Assembly: GCA_964247745.1 (NCBI GenBank)
Contig: CAXTVT010000008.1
Span: forward strand, 8,317-72,316
DNA from: RH-AL1 sp964247745
Lineage (GTDB): Bacteria; Pseudomonadota; Alphaproteobacteria; Rhizobiales; Beijerinckiaceae
Length of the DNA stretch: 64,000 bases
Direction of reading: 5' to 3'
The stretch's first letter is position 1; every line of letters starts with the position of its first letter. Of this stretch, positions 35,183 through 44,315 are shown piece by piece. A program made the position numbers and the translations under genes. The notes beneath the pieces were generated by a model. The model saw only the letters and a list, made by a program, of their open reading frames with translations. It was not told the DNA's origin and did not search any database.

Positions 35183-35794
35183 TTGGAAACCCGCGCGTGG
35201 GTGCGGCTGCCTTCGGGCAAGCGGCTCGATCTGCTGCATCCTACGCCGTTCGACTGGGACGACGGCGACCTCGCGATCGGTCTCGCCCGCACCTATCGCT
35301 GGGGCGGTCATTCGGCGTGGCCGCTGCCGCTCTCGGTCGCGCAGCATTCGCTGCTGGTGCTCGCCATGTACCGCCGCGCCGCACGCTCCGATCCGGCGGC
35401 GGAGCTGCGCGAACTGCTCCACGACGCCGACGAGGGACTGCTGGGCTTCGATTGCATCTCGGTCGTCAAGCCGTTCCTGGGCGAGGCGTTTCGCGCGCTG
35501 ACCGTCGACCTGCAGCGGGCGGTGGCGATCCGCTACCGTGTCGCCGCCTTCGATCCCGCGGCATTGAAGGCTCACAAGCGCGCCGACCGGATCGCCGCCG
35601 CTTCGGAAGCCATGCATGTCGTGGGCTGGACGCGCGCCGAGGTCCGCCACACGCTGCGCATCCCGTTCGAGCCGCTCGCAGCCGATCCGCTCGTGCCGAT
35701 CTACGGCGGTACGCCCTGGGAGCCGTGGCCTCCGGCGTCCGCGGCGGAACGCTTTCTCGCCGAACTCCAGACGCTGTGCCGGGCCCGGGTCTGA
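35183..35794 (+). CDS. HD-domain phosphohydrolase (YfbR-like)
   Basis: A 203-residue cytoplasmic HD-superfamily protein. PLSVAQHSLLV and LLHDADEGLLG carry the metal-binding His and HD pair, and the helix ADRIAAASEAMH follows, resembling YfbR-type 5'-nucleotidases. The TTG at 35183 is chosen because GGGAG lies 7 bases before it; upstream in-frame sequence is Arg-rich and unlike protein. Divergent from yajC. Confidence 0.75.
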   Translation: METRAWVRLPSGKRLDLLHPTPFDWDDGDLAIGLARTYRWGGHSAWPLPLSVAQHSLLVLAMYRRAARSDPAAELRELLHDADEGLLGFDCISVVKPFLGEAFRALTVDLQRAVAIRYRVAAFDPAALKAHKRADRIAAASEAMHVVGWTRAEVRHTLRIPFEPLAADPLVPIYGGTPWEPWPPASAAERFLAELQTLCRARV

Positions 35795-35857
35795 GGCGGC
35801 CGGAGGCGCTTGAAAGCATCGGCGGGCTGTGACACGTCTCCGGCCGGGAGCCTCGCC

Positions 35858-36382
35858 TTGTCCAGCATCCACGTCTGTCCCCTCTCGCAGATCCCGACCA
35901 CCGTCCGTGCGAGCGGGGCGCGCAGCATGGTGACTCTCATCAGCGCCGGAACGGAGGTCGTGCGACCGCTCGAGATCGACGAGAGCCGCCATCTCTACGT
36001 GGCGATGTCGGACATCGTGCTCGCGATGGACGGCGAGATCCTTCCCGACGAAAGCCATGTCGCAGACATCGTCGATTTCATCCGCGGCTGGGACCGCTCC
36101 GCGCCGGTCGTCATCCACTGCTACGCGGGCGTCAGCCGTTCGACGGCGGCCGCCTTCATTGCCGCGTGCCTTCTCGACGAGACCCGTAGCGAGATGTCGA
36201 TCGCGCGGGATATCCGCGAGCGCTCGCCGACGGCGACGCCCAATGCGTTGATGGTGAAGATCGCCGACCGCCTCCTCGGCCGTGATGGCCGGATGATCGA
36301 TGCCGTGCGCTCGATCGGCCGCGGCGCCGACTGCTACGAGGGCGTTCCGTTTTCGCTCGACCTTGCCCGGAGGGCGGCATGA
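35858..36382 (+). CDS. tyrosine phosphatase-like protein
   Basis: A 174-residue cysteine-dependent phosphatase fold. The P-loop HCYAGVSRST has Cys88 and Arg94 (CX5R), and MDGEILPDESHVADIVDFI supplies an acidic loop. Start is the TTG at 35858, with CGGGAG 7 bases ahead. Its stop overlaps the xseB ATG (ATGA). Family members (PF22785-like dual-specificity type) are common in alphaproteobacteria; the substrate is unknown. Confidence 0.78.
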   Translation: MSSIHVCPLSQIPTTVRASGARSMVTLISAGTEVVRPLEIDESRHLYVAMSDIVLAMDGEILPDESHVADIVDFIRGWDRSAPVVIHCYAGVSRSTAAAFIAACLLDETRSEMSIARDIRERSPTATPNALMVKIADRLLGRDGRMIDAVRSIGRGADCYEGVPFSLDLARRAA

Positions 36383-36627
36383 GCGAGCCGTCGTCCGATA
36401 TCGCGACAATGCCCTTCGAGGCGGCGATGAAGGAGCTCGAATCCATCGTCGACCGGCTCGAGAAAGGCCAAGTGGCGCTCGAGGAGTCGATCGCGATCTA
36501 CGAGCGAGGCGAGTTGCTCAAGACCCATTGCGACAGCCTCTTGAAGAGCGCGGAGGCGCGCATCGAGAAGATCACGCTGTCGCGGGACGGCAAGCCGACT
36601 GGCACCGTCCCGCTCGACGTCGAGTGA
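36379..36627 (+). CDS. xseB: exodeoxyribonuclease VII small subunit
   Basis: An 82-residue helical-hairpin protein: MPFEAAMKELESIVDRLEKG and VALEESIAIYERGE are the family signature. It binds XseA in the ssDNA exonuclease VII. dxs, its frequent neighbour, is not here. Translationally coupled to the phosphatase gene. Confidence 0.93.
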   Translation: MSEPSSDIATMPFEAAMKELESIVDRLEKGQVALEESIAIYERGELLKTHCDSLLKSAEARIEKITLSRDGKPTGTVPLDVE

Positions 36628-36634
36628 CGTTCGG

Positions 36635-36859
36635 CTAGCCCTTGGCGAGCCCGGCCTCTCCGCGCAGCGCGTCGATGCGCTTGGACGCCTCGGCCTTGCT
36701 GAGACCTTCCTCGAAGGTGCCGCCGGTCTGCTCGGTCAACGTCTTCAGATAGGAGGCTTGGGCACCCGTCATGGGCTCGTCGCCCGTGGTCCAATTGTCG
36801 GGATCCTTCACCGTGTTGCTGTTGGGCGCCGGGTCTGTCTTGGGATTGTGATCTGTCAT
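36635..36859 (-). CDS. DUF3072 family protein
   Basis: A 74-residue hydrophilic protein: disordered N terminus (MTDHNPKTDPAPNSN), DNWTTGDEPMTGAQASYLKT, and a GLSKAEASKRIDAL motif resembling the SAP-like or Rho-N type helix pair. The family is widespread in Hyphomicrobiales and has no assigned role. The longer frame upstream is not conserved in character. Confidence 0.8.
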   Translation of the reverse strand: MTDHNPKTDPAPNSNTVKDPDNWTTGDEPMTGAQASYLKTLTEQTGGTFEEGLSKAEASKRIDALRGEAGLAKG

Positions 36860-37028
36860 CGTGTTCTCCACGTTCCGGCAATGTTCCAGCCGGCTGCTGG
36901 TTGCCACCGAGCCTGTGGACGACGGCGTCGCACGATGCCGCCGATCGAATCCGTTGACGGAAGGCATGCCGACACGGCCTAGTCGGCTCGAGACGGCCTT
37001 CGCGCGGGCTCCGACACGGAGGTGACCA

Positions 37029-37418
37029 TTGCCGGCATCGGGACTGACGCATTGCAACGCCTGCCGTTTCTGGGAGCACGGCGTCGTCGAAGGCGCCTGC
37101 CGCCGTCACGCGCCGGGCACGTCGGAACGCTCCTACGACGTCGCGCGATGGCCCGAGACGCGCTCGCTCGACGGCTGCGGCGAAGGCGAGCCGGCGAACG
37201 CCTCCGAGAAGGGCCAGGTCTGCCGCAGCTGCGCCTTCTGGCATCGGCCGGGTCACGGTATCGATCCGCCGCGACGCAGCGACCGGTTCGGCACCTGGTG
37301 GAGCGAGGCCGGCTTCTGTCGGCGCTACGCGCCGCGGCCCGGCACCGACATCGGAACGCATGCGTTCTGGCGCGCGACGAACGCCGCCGACCATTGTTTC
37401 GACGGCCGGCCGGCCTGA
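37029..37418 (+). CDS. duplicated Cys-rich domain protein
   Basis: A 129-residue soluble protein with two copies of one motif. Copy 1: HCNACRFWEHG, GACRRHAP, DGC. Copy 2: VCRSCAFWHRPG, GFCRRYAP, DHCFDG. Each has CxxCxFW, then GxCRR and a later Cys with Trp between, the same plan as the iron-box protein at 4829-5035. Probably a zinc or Fe-S binding fold. GGAGG lies 5-6 bases before the TTG start. Function not known. Confidence 0.7.
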   Translation: MPASGLTHCNACRFWEHGVVEGACRRHAPGTSERSYDVARWPETRSLDGCGEGEPANASEKGQVCRSCAFWHRPGHGIDPPRRSDRFGTWWSEAGFCRRYAPRPGTDIGTHAFWRATNAADHCFDGRPA

Positions 37419-37470
37419 GGCCGAGACCATTCGCCCGCTTGCCGCAGCCGGCCAAGCGGCCGATGTGCGG

Positions 37471-38727
37471 ATGGCCCGCCCGCAAGCGCCGAGATCGTTC
37501 GTGACCCAAGAGCCCGTCTCCTCCAAGCTCGCGACCTACGACATCATCGTATCCGGCGCGGGCGCCGCGGGGCTGGCCGCCACGGTGGCGCTGGCTGGCG
37601 CCGGCTTCACGGTGCTCTGCGCGGGCAAGTCCGACATGGCGCCGAACGGCCGCACCGTCGCGTTGTTCGAGGGCTCGTTGCGCTTCCTGCGCGAAATCGG
37701 CGTCTGGCACCGTTTCGCCGGCATCGCACAGATGATCCGGGCGATCCGGCTCATCGACGACACGGGACTGCGCGTGCCGGTGCCGCCGCTGACGCTGGAG
37801 GCTGCCGAGATCGACCTCGCCGCGCTCGGTGCGAACGTCGAAAATCACCGGCTCGTCGCCGGATTGCTTGCCGAGGCGGAGAGCCTGCCCACGGTGACGC
37901 TGACGGGCACCTTCCTGAACGCGATCTCGTACGAGGCCGATCGCGTCTTGGTCCGCGATGACGCCGGCTTGGCGGCCAGCGCGCGTCTCCTCGTGGCCGC
38001 CGACGGGCGCAAGTCGCCGGCTCGGCTGGCCGCCGGCATCGGCGCACGCGCCTGGAGCTACCCCCAGATCGCCCTGACCGCCATCCTCGGCCACCGCAAG
38101 CCGCACGGTGGCCTATCGACCGAGTTCCACACCCGCGGCGGCCCCTGCACGATCGTTCCGCTCCAGGGCACGGCCGAGCACCCGCATCGCTCCTCTCTGG
38201 TCTGGCTGATGACCCCGACCGAGGCGGAGCGGCGGCGGACTCTCTCCGACGCGGCTTTGGCGCTGGAACTCCAGCACGCCACGCGCTCGATCGTCGGGCG
38301 CATCACCTTCGAGCCGGCGCGCGGCGGGTTCCCGATGGGCGGCCTCAAGGTCACCCGGCTGATCGCTCCACGGCTCGCGCTGGTCGGCGAGGCGGCCCAC
38401 GCCTTCCCCCCATTGGCGGCGCAGGGTCTCAACCTCAGCCTCCGCGACATCGCGCAGTTGCGCGTGGTGCTGGAGGAGGCACGCGACGCAGGCCTGGACA
38501 TCGGCGCGGTCGAAGCGCTGCGGCCCTACGAGCGCGCCCGCCGCCGCGACATCACCGTGCGCACCGATTCCGTCGACATCCTCAACCGCACCATCATGAC
38601 CGATTTCGCCCCGGTGGACGTCGCGCGCGGGATCGGCGCGATCGCCCTGCGGCTCGTCGGCCCGCTGCGGCGCGCCGTTCTGCGCGAAGGCATCCTTCCG
38701 CCGGGTCCGGTGCGCGCCTCGCTTTGA
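37471..38727 (+). CDS. UbiH/UbiF-family FAD-dependent hydroxylase
   Basis: A 418-residue class A flavin monooxygenase. GAGAAGLAATVALA is the FAD dinucleotide fold; LLVAADGRKSPAR is the DG motif; LALVGEAAHAFPPLAAQGLNL matches the UbiH signature, with GE in place of the common GD. Such enzymes hydroxylate the ubiquinone ring; alphaproteobacteria use several variants, so which carbon is modified is open. ATG at 37471 or GTG at 37501 may be the start. Downstream YceI-family proteins can bind isoprenoid quinones, a possible link. Confidence 0.85.
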   Translation: MARPQAPRSFVTQEPVSSKLATYDIIVSGAGAAGLAATVALAGAGFTVLCAGKSDMAPNGRTVALFEGSLRFLREIGVWHRFAGIAQMIRAIRLIDDTGLRVPVPPLTLEAAEIDLAALGANVENHRLVAGLLAEAESLPTVTLTGTFLNAISYEADRVLVRDDAGLAASARLLVAADGRKSPARLAAGIGARAWSYPQIALTAILGHRKPHGGLSTEFHTRGGPCTIVPLQGTAEHPHRSSLVWLMTPTEAERRRTLSDAALALELQHATRSIVGRITFEPARGGFPMGGLKVTRLIAPRLALVGEAAHAFPPLAAQGLNLSLRDIAQLRVVLEEARDAGLDIGAVEALRPYERARRRDITVRTDSVDILNRTIMTDFAPVDVARGIGAIALRLVGPLRRAVLREGILPPGPVRASL

Positions 38728-38846
38728 CACGATCCATCTTGGATCCGGCTCGATGCCGCCATCGTGATGAAATGGCTGATGCGCGAATGGCGGGCAGCCG
38801 CGCGCGTCGCGAGGCGGTATGGTCGAGCTTATCCCGGAGGTGCCCC

Positions 38847-39464
38847 GTGCCGACACTACGCCCTACCCTGCTCACCTTTGCTGCCGTCCTCGCGATAGCC
38901 ACGCCGACGCCACTGCCGGCGCAGGACAACAAGACCGAACCGGCCAAGATCGAGGCCGGTCGCTACGTCGTCGAACCCAATCACACGCAGGTGCATTTCG
39001 ATGTGCTGCACATGGGCTTCAGCTACTACGAGGGCCGCTTCTCCGGCGTGTCCGGCTCGCTCACGCTCGATCCGAAGGATGCGGCCGGCAGCAGCGTCGA
39101 GATCGCCGTGCCTGTCGCCTCGGTCTCGACGACCAGCGCCAAGCTCGACGAGGAGTTGAAGGCCGCCGACTGGCTCGATGCCGCCAAGTTCCCGACCATG
39201 TCCTTCAAGTCGACGGCGGTGACGCCGGCTGGCGAGGGAGAGGCCGACGTCGCCGGTGATCTCACCCTCCACGGCGTGACCAAGCCGCTGACGCTGCACG
39301 TCAAGTTCGTCGGCGCGGGCGTCAACCCGCTCGATCACAAGTTCACCGCCGGCTTCGCCATCTCCGGCAGCCTGAAGCGCAGCGACTTCGGCGTGGCCAA
39401 ATACGTGCCGATGATCGGCGACGAGGTCGAGATGGAGATCAACGGCGCCTTCGAGAAGCCTTAG
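38847..39464 (+). CDS. YceI family periplasmic protein
   Basis: A 205-residue secreted lipocalin-like protein. The GTG at 38847 follows GGAGG by 6 bases and gives a clear signal peptide (LLTFAAVLAIATPTPLPAQD). YVVEPNHTQVHFDVLHMGF and KFPTMSFKSTAVT are YceI signatures; the fold binds isoprenoid chains. It converges with pyrC-like, overlapping 4 bases. Confidence 0.9.
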   Translation: MPTLRPTLLTFAAVLAIATPTPLPAQDNKTEPAKIEAGRYVVEPNHTQVHFDVLHMGFSYYEGRFSGVSGSLTLDPKDAAGSSVEIAVPVASVSTTSAKLDEELKAADWLDAAKFPTMSFKSTAVTPAGEGEADVAGDLTLHGVTKPLTLHVKFVGAGVNPLDHKFTAGFAISGSLKRSDFGVAKYVPMIGDEVEMEINGAFEKP

Positions 39465-40762
39465 GCCTGGAACACCGGCTCGCCGGCGACCAGCGTCAGC
39501 TTCACCCTGCCCTCCATGCGCGCGCCATCGAACGGCGTGTTCTTGCAGCGCGAGCGCAGCGTCGAGGGATCCACCACGAAGGGCTCGTCGGGGTCGAAGC
39601 GGATCAGGTCGGCCGGAGCACCGGTTTCGAGCCGCCCCTGCGGCACGCGCAGGATCTCGGCCGGCCTCGACGACATCGCACGCATCAGTTTCGGCAGGCT
39701 GACGTGACCGGCCGTGACGAGACGCAGCGCCGCCGGCAGCATGGTCTCGAGGCCGACGGCGCCGGCCTCGGCTTCGGCGAACGGCAGGCGCTTCACCTCG
39801 ACGTCCTGCGGATCGTGATCCGACACGATGCAGTCGACGAGGCCCGACGCGACGCCTTCGCACAGGGCCAGCCGGTCCTCCTCCCGTCGCAGCGGCGGTG
39901 CCAGCTTGAGGAACGTGCGGTAGTCGCCGATGTCGTTCTCGTTCAGCGTCAGGTGGTTGATCGAGGTGGCGCAGGTCACCGGCAGTCCGGCGGCCTTGGC
40001 CTTGGCGATGATCGCCAGCGAGTCGGCGGTGGTCACCATCGCGGCATGGTAGCGACAGCCCGTCAAAGCGACGAGGCGCATGTCGCGCTCGAGGACGATG
40101 GTCTCGGCCTCGCTCGGTATGCCCAGCAGGCCCAGCCGCGAGGCCAGTTCGCCCTCGTTCATGACGCCCTCGGCCGCGAGGTCGGGATCCTGCGCGAAAT
40201 GGATGAGAAGCGCGTCGAAGTCGCGGGCGTAGACCATGGCCCGGCGCAGGATCAGCGCGTTGCGGATCGTGCGCGACCCCTCGGAGAACGCCACGGCGCC
40301 GGCCTGCTGGAGCAGGCCGATCTCGGCGAGGTCCGTCCCGCGCAATCCCTTGGTGATCGCTGCGCAGGGCAGGATGCGGACGGACCCCGTGTCGCGGGCG
40401 CGCCGCAGCAGGAAATCGACCACGGCCGGATCGTCCACCGGTGGGTTCGTGTCGGGCAGCGCCAGGATCGAGGTGACGCCGCCGGCCGCCGCCGCCGCGG
40501 TGGCGGTGGCGATCGTCTCGCGGTACTCGGCGCCCGGCTCGCCGACGAAGGCGTGCAGGTCGACCAGCCCCGGTGCCACCACGTCGCCGCGGCACTCGAT
40601 CGTGCGCGTGCCGGGCGGCAGGGTGGAAGCGGTGACGTCGGCACCCACCGCGCGGATGACGCCCTTCTCCACCAGTACCCCGCCGCGCGTCTCGATGCCG
40701 GCGGCGGGATCGACGAGGCGTGCGTCGATGAGGGCGAGGGCTTGGTTCGCGACGTTCGGCAT
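39461..40762 (-). CDS. pyrC: dihydroorotase-like protein with degenerate metal site
   Basis: A 433-residue amidohydrolase-fold protein. The canonical HxH plus LREPG reads DLHAFVGEPG (His70, Phe72), so one metal His and the substrate Arg are missing. Later motifs TSINHLTLNE and VSDHDPQD remain. This matches the non-catalytic dihydroorotase homologue (PyrX/PyrC') that partners aspartate carbamoyltransferase in some bacteria, so a separate active dihydroorotase should exist elsewhere. pyrB lies upstream on the same strand. Confidence 0.85.
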   Translation of the reverse strand: MPNVANQALALIDARLVDPAAGIETRGGVLVEKGVIRAVGADVTASTLPPGTRTIECRGDVVAPGLVDLHAFVGEPGAEYRETIATATAAAAAGGVTSILALPDTNPPVDDPAVVDFLLRRARDTGSVRILPCAAITKGLRGTDLAEIGLLQQAGAVAFSEGSRTIRNALILRRAMVYARDFDALLIHFAQDPDLAAEGVMNEGELASRLGLLGIPSEAETIVLERDMRLVALTGCRYHAAMVTTADSLAIIAKAKAAGLPVTCATSINHLTLNENDIGDYRTFLKLAPPLRREEDRLALCEGVASGLVDCIVSDHDPQDVEVKRLPFAEAEAGAVGLETMLPAALRLVTAGHVSLPKLMRAMSSRPAEILRVPQGRLETGAPADLIRFDPDEPFVVDPSTLRSRCKNTPFDGARMEGRVKLTLVAGEPVFQA

Positions 40763-41139
40763 GGCGGCGTTATACCCGGCAGCGGCGCGGGCGACACCAC
40801 GACCTTGCTACGCGTCGCATCCCCCGCCGCGGCTTTCCGAGATCCTACACCGCGGGTGACGGACGGTCTGCCGGTCAGAGGCTCACGCTGAGGCGCAGGG
40901 TATCAACAACGCCGGCCAAGTCGTGGGATGGGAGGTGACGGCCGGCCGAACGCACGCTTTCGTCGCCACGCCGATGCCGGAGCCCAACGCGGGGACCAAG
41001 TAGGATGCGCTCGCTGGCGACAGCGTGCGCGGAGCTCCTATGCGCGAGCGGCTACGCCGCGATGCCGCCGGACGGCGAACGGCGAACGGCGAACGGCGAA
41101 CGGAAATCGCGAGAACTGCATTCATGGCTTCGGCCAACC
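40763..41139. other. intergenic region between pyrB and pyrC-like
   Basis: A 377-base gap inside what is usually a tight pyrB-pyrC pair. It contains the 7-base tandem repeat at 41073-41103 and no convincing gene; plus-strand frames here encode repeat peptides such as RRTANGE. A promoter for pyrC-like may lie here. Confidence 0.5.
41073..41103. repeat. 7-bp tandem repeat (CGGCGAA)n
   Basis: Four perfect head-to-tail copies of CGGCGAA plus a partial fifth lie about 40 bases beyond the pyrB stop. It is non-coding in context. Confidence 0.9.
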
Positions 41140-42078
<939 letters not shown>

Positions 42079-42193
42079 GGACGCGAGGTCTATCGGCGAG
42101 CCATCGCTCCTTGTCAAAGCACGCCGCGGCGGGGTGGCCGATGCACCCCCGACGGTATCGCGCTATGGCTCTTGGGATCGGAGACTGCCCTCA

Positions 42194-42605
42194 ATGTCCA
42201 TCCTGCCAACCACCGTGGATATCGTCGTCGCCGACATGGGCCGCGCCCTCGCCTTCTACCGGGTGCTCGGGCTCGCGACGTCGGCCGACGACGCCGGCGC
42301 GGCGCAGGCCAACGTCTACACGCCCGGCGGCGCCACGCTGGGCTTCCTCACCGAGGCGCTGATGCGACAGGCCGATCCCTCGTGGGTCACGCCGGTCGGG
42401 CAGCGGGTCACGCTCGCCTGCCGCTGCGATTCGCCCGCCGAAGTGGACGCGATCTACGCCCGGGTCGCCGGGGCCGGCCATCCCGGCGTCAGGGAACCGT
42501 GGAATGCGCCGTGGGGCCAGCGCTACGCCTCGCTGCGCGATCCCGACGGCAATCGCGTCGACCTCTACGCGGCGACTGCCGCCGAGGGCGAGGAGCCGGC
42601 GTTAG
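42194..42605 (+). CDS. VOC (glyoxalase/bleomycin resistance) family protein lacking an in-frame stop
   Basis: About 137 residues make one complete VOC domain: MSILPTTVDIVVADMGRALA, FYRVLGLA, VTLACRCDSPAEVDA and RDPDGNRVDLYAAT, with the metal-site acidic ends. The reading frame does not stop here; it stays open, antisense to the MFS and DUF983 genes, to 44293. A TAG sits one frame over at 42603-42605, where the protein would naturally end, so a single-base indel (real or error) is likely. Coordinates give the domain-coding part. Confidence 0.7.
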
Positions 42606-42607
42606 CC

Positions 42608-43777
42608 TCACCGCGCGGCGCTGCGCACCAGCGGCGGCACGGCGACGACGAGGTAGAGCGCGATGAGACCGGCGACGGCGAGGAAGAAGCCGGCGGGAGG
42701 CACGAGGTCGAGGCCCGCGCCGATCACCGGCGGTCCCACCAGCATGCCGGCGGCGTAGGTCATGACGTAGGCCGAATTGGCGCTGGCGAGATCGGGCCCG
42801 CTGAATCGGGCGGAGAGCTCGCCGAGACCGACCGGGTACAACGCGCCGACGATCCCGCCCCAGAGCAGCAGCAGGACATCGAACAGCCAGACGGTGCGCA
42901 GCCCGAGGACCGCCAGCAGCGCGGCGCCGGCGAGGCCGGCGAGCGCGAGCCCGACGAGCAGCCGGCGCCGATCCACGCGATCGGCGACGAGCCCGATCGG
43001 CAACTGGAGCGCGCTGTTGCCGACGATGAAGAGGCTGGCGAGAATGGCGCCCTGGGCGAGGCTCGCGCCGGCACGCAGCGCGTAGACCGGCAGCAGGCTC
43101 ATGCCCGCCACCTCGATGGCACCGTGGAGCAGCGCCGCCAGCGTGGCGGCGGGTGCGGCCATGACGAAAAACAGGAATGTGCGGCGGCTGCGCGCCTCGA
43201 GCTGCGGCGCGCCGCGGGCGTTCAGCACCAGCGGGATCGTCGACAGCGCGAAGAGCGCGGCGGCGACCAGGAACGGCAGGTCGCCGGCGGTGCCGGTGAC
43301 CGCGAGTACGAGAGGGCCGATGGCGAATCCGGCGGCGAGCGTCGTCACGTAGAGGCCGATGGCGAGGCCGCGCTTGCCCTCGGGCGTCGCGGTCGTGATC
43401 CAGAACTCGCTCAGCACGAACATGACGGTGACCGCCATGCCCTCGACGAAGCGCAGCGCCAGCCACGCTGTATAATCGTTCGTGACGGTGAACAGCGCGA
43501 GCGATACCGCGCCGACCATCAGCGCCACGAAGAGCAGCCGTGCGACGCCCAGACGCCGCGCCGCCAGCGGGATGAAGGGACCGGACGCGAGCGTCGCGAC
43601 GCCGCCGGCCGCGGTGTTGAAGCCGATCGCGCGCGCGCTGAAGCCGGCGGCATCGAGGCGAACCGCGATCAACGCGATCGTGAGCGACAAGGCGCAGCCG
43701 ACGATCGTGGCGACCGCGATCGCGCCAGCCACGGTACGTGCCACCGAGCCACGTGGCGGCGGTTCGAAGCCGGTCAA
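42608..43777 (-). CDS. MFS transporter (YcaD-like)
   Basis: A 389-residue inner-membrane protein with about 12 hydrophobic helices. The motif GVATLASGPFIPLAARRLG at TM2-3 and LPIGLVADRVDRRRLLVG at TM8-9 correspond to the MFS A-motif pair (G-x-x-x-D-R). EFWITTATPEGKRGLAIGLY resembles YcaD-type efflux/uptake proteins. The substrate is unknown. It begins 9 bases after the DUF983 gene. Confidence 0.88.
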   Translation of the reverse strand: MTGFEPPPRGSVARTVAGAIAVATIVGCALSLTIALIAVRLDAAGFSARAIGFNTAAGGVATLASGPFIPLAARRLGVARLLFVALMVGAVSLALFTVTNDYTAWLALRFVEGMAVTVMFVLSEFWITTATPEGKRGLAIGLYVTTLAAGFAIGPLVLAVTGTAGDLPFLVAAALFALSTIPLVLNARGAPQLEARSRRTFLFFVMAAPAATLAALLHGAIEVAGMSLLPVYALRAGASLAQGAILASLFIVGNSALQLPIGLVADRVDRRRLLVGLALAGLAGAALLAVLGLRTVWLFDVLLLLWGGIVGALYPVGLGELSARFSGPDLASANSAYVMTYAAGMLVGPPVIGAGLDLVPPAGFFLAVAGLIALYLVVAVPPLVRSAAR

Positions 43778-43786
43778 GGGCGGGCG

Positions 43787-44266
43787 TCAGGCCGCGGAGC
43801 GAACCGCCGTTTCGTCATGGTGCTCGCTCGGCCTGGCGGGGTCGGGAACGCGATGCGACGTCTCGAAACCATGCATGCGAAGCGCCCATTGGAACGCGAT
43901 GAGCATGCTCTTGAACATGGGCAGAAGCCAGAGGCTCATCACGATCACGAGAGACGGCCACACCGCATAATGAAACGCCATCGGAAGGTTCGGCCAGAGA
44001 TCGTCGACGACCAGCAGAGCCGCGACGAGCACATGCCCGACGACGAAGATCGTGACGTATTGCGGGAAATCGTCGGCGCGATGGTGGTGGAACTCCTCGC
44101 CGCAGGCGAGGCACGCGTCGTTGGACTTGAGATAGCCGCCCAGCACCCGGCCTTCGCCGCATGCCGGGCAGCGGTTGCGCAGCCCTCGCTTCAACGCGAG
44201 CTTCACGTCCCGCTTCGGCAACGGCATGCGCTCGCCGTCCGCCTCACCGAAGTATCCTGTATTCAT
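43787..44266 (-). CDS. DUF983 family membrane protein
   Basis: A 159-residue protein with an N-terminal zinc-ribbon (CPACGEGRVLGGYLKSNDAC, LACG) and two transmembrane helices (about 80-100, 107-127). The ATG at 44266 gives MNTGYFGEADGE; the upstream frame overlaps the rnr end and is unlikely. DUF983 genes commonly follow rnr in Hyphomicrobiales. No function is established. Confidence 0.88.
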   Translation of the reverse strand: MNTGYFGEADGERMPLPKRDVKLALKRGLRNRCPACGEGRVLGGYLKSNDACLACGEEFHHHRADDFPQYVTIFVVGHVLVAALLVVDDLWPNLPMAFHYAVWPSLVIVMSLWLLPMFKSMLIAFQWALRMHGFETSHRVPDPARPSEHHDETAVRSAA

Positions 44267-44315
44267 GAACCGTCGCCCGCGGCGTCCCGATAGCCTTGTT
44301 CGTCTCGCTGCAAAC

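Noticed and set aside
42606..44293. Long plus-strand frame continuing from the VOC domain
   Set aside because: It is the antisense of the MFS and DUF983 genes, strongly charged and repetitive, and shows no domain of its own.
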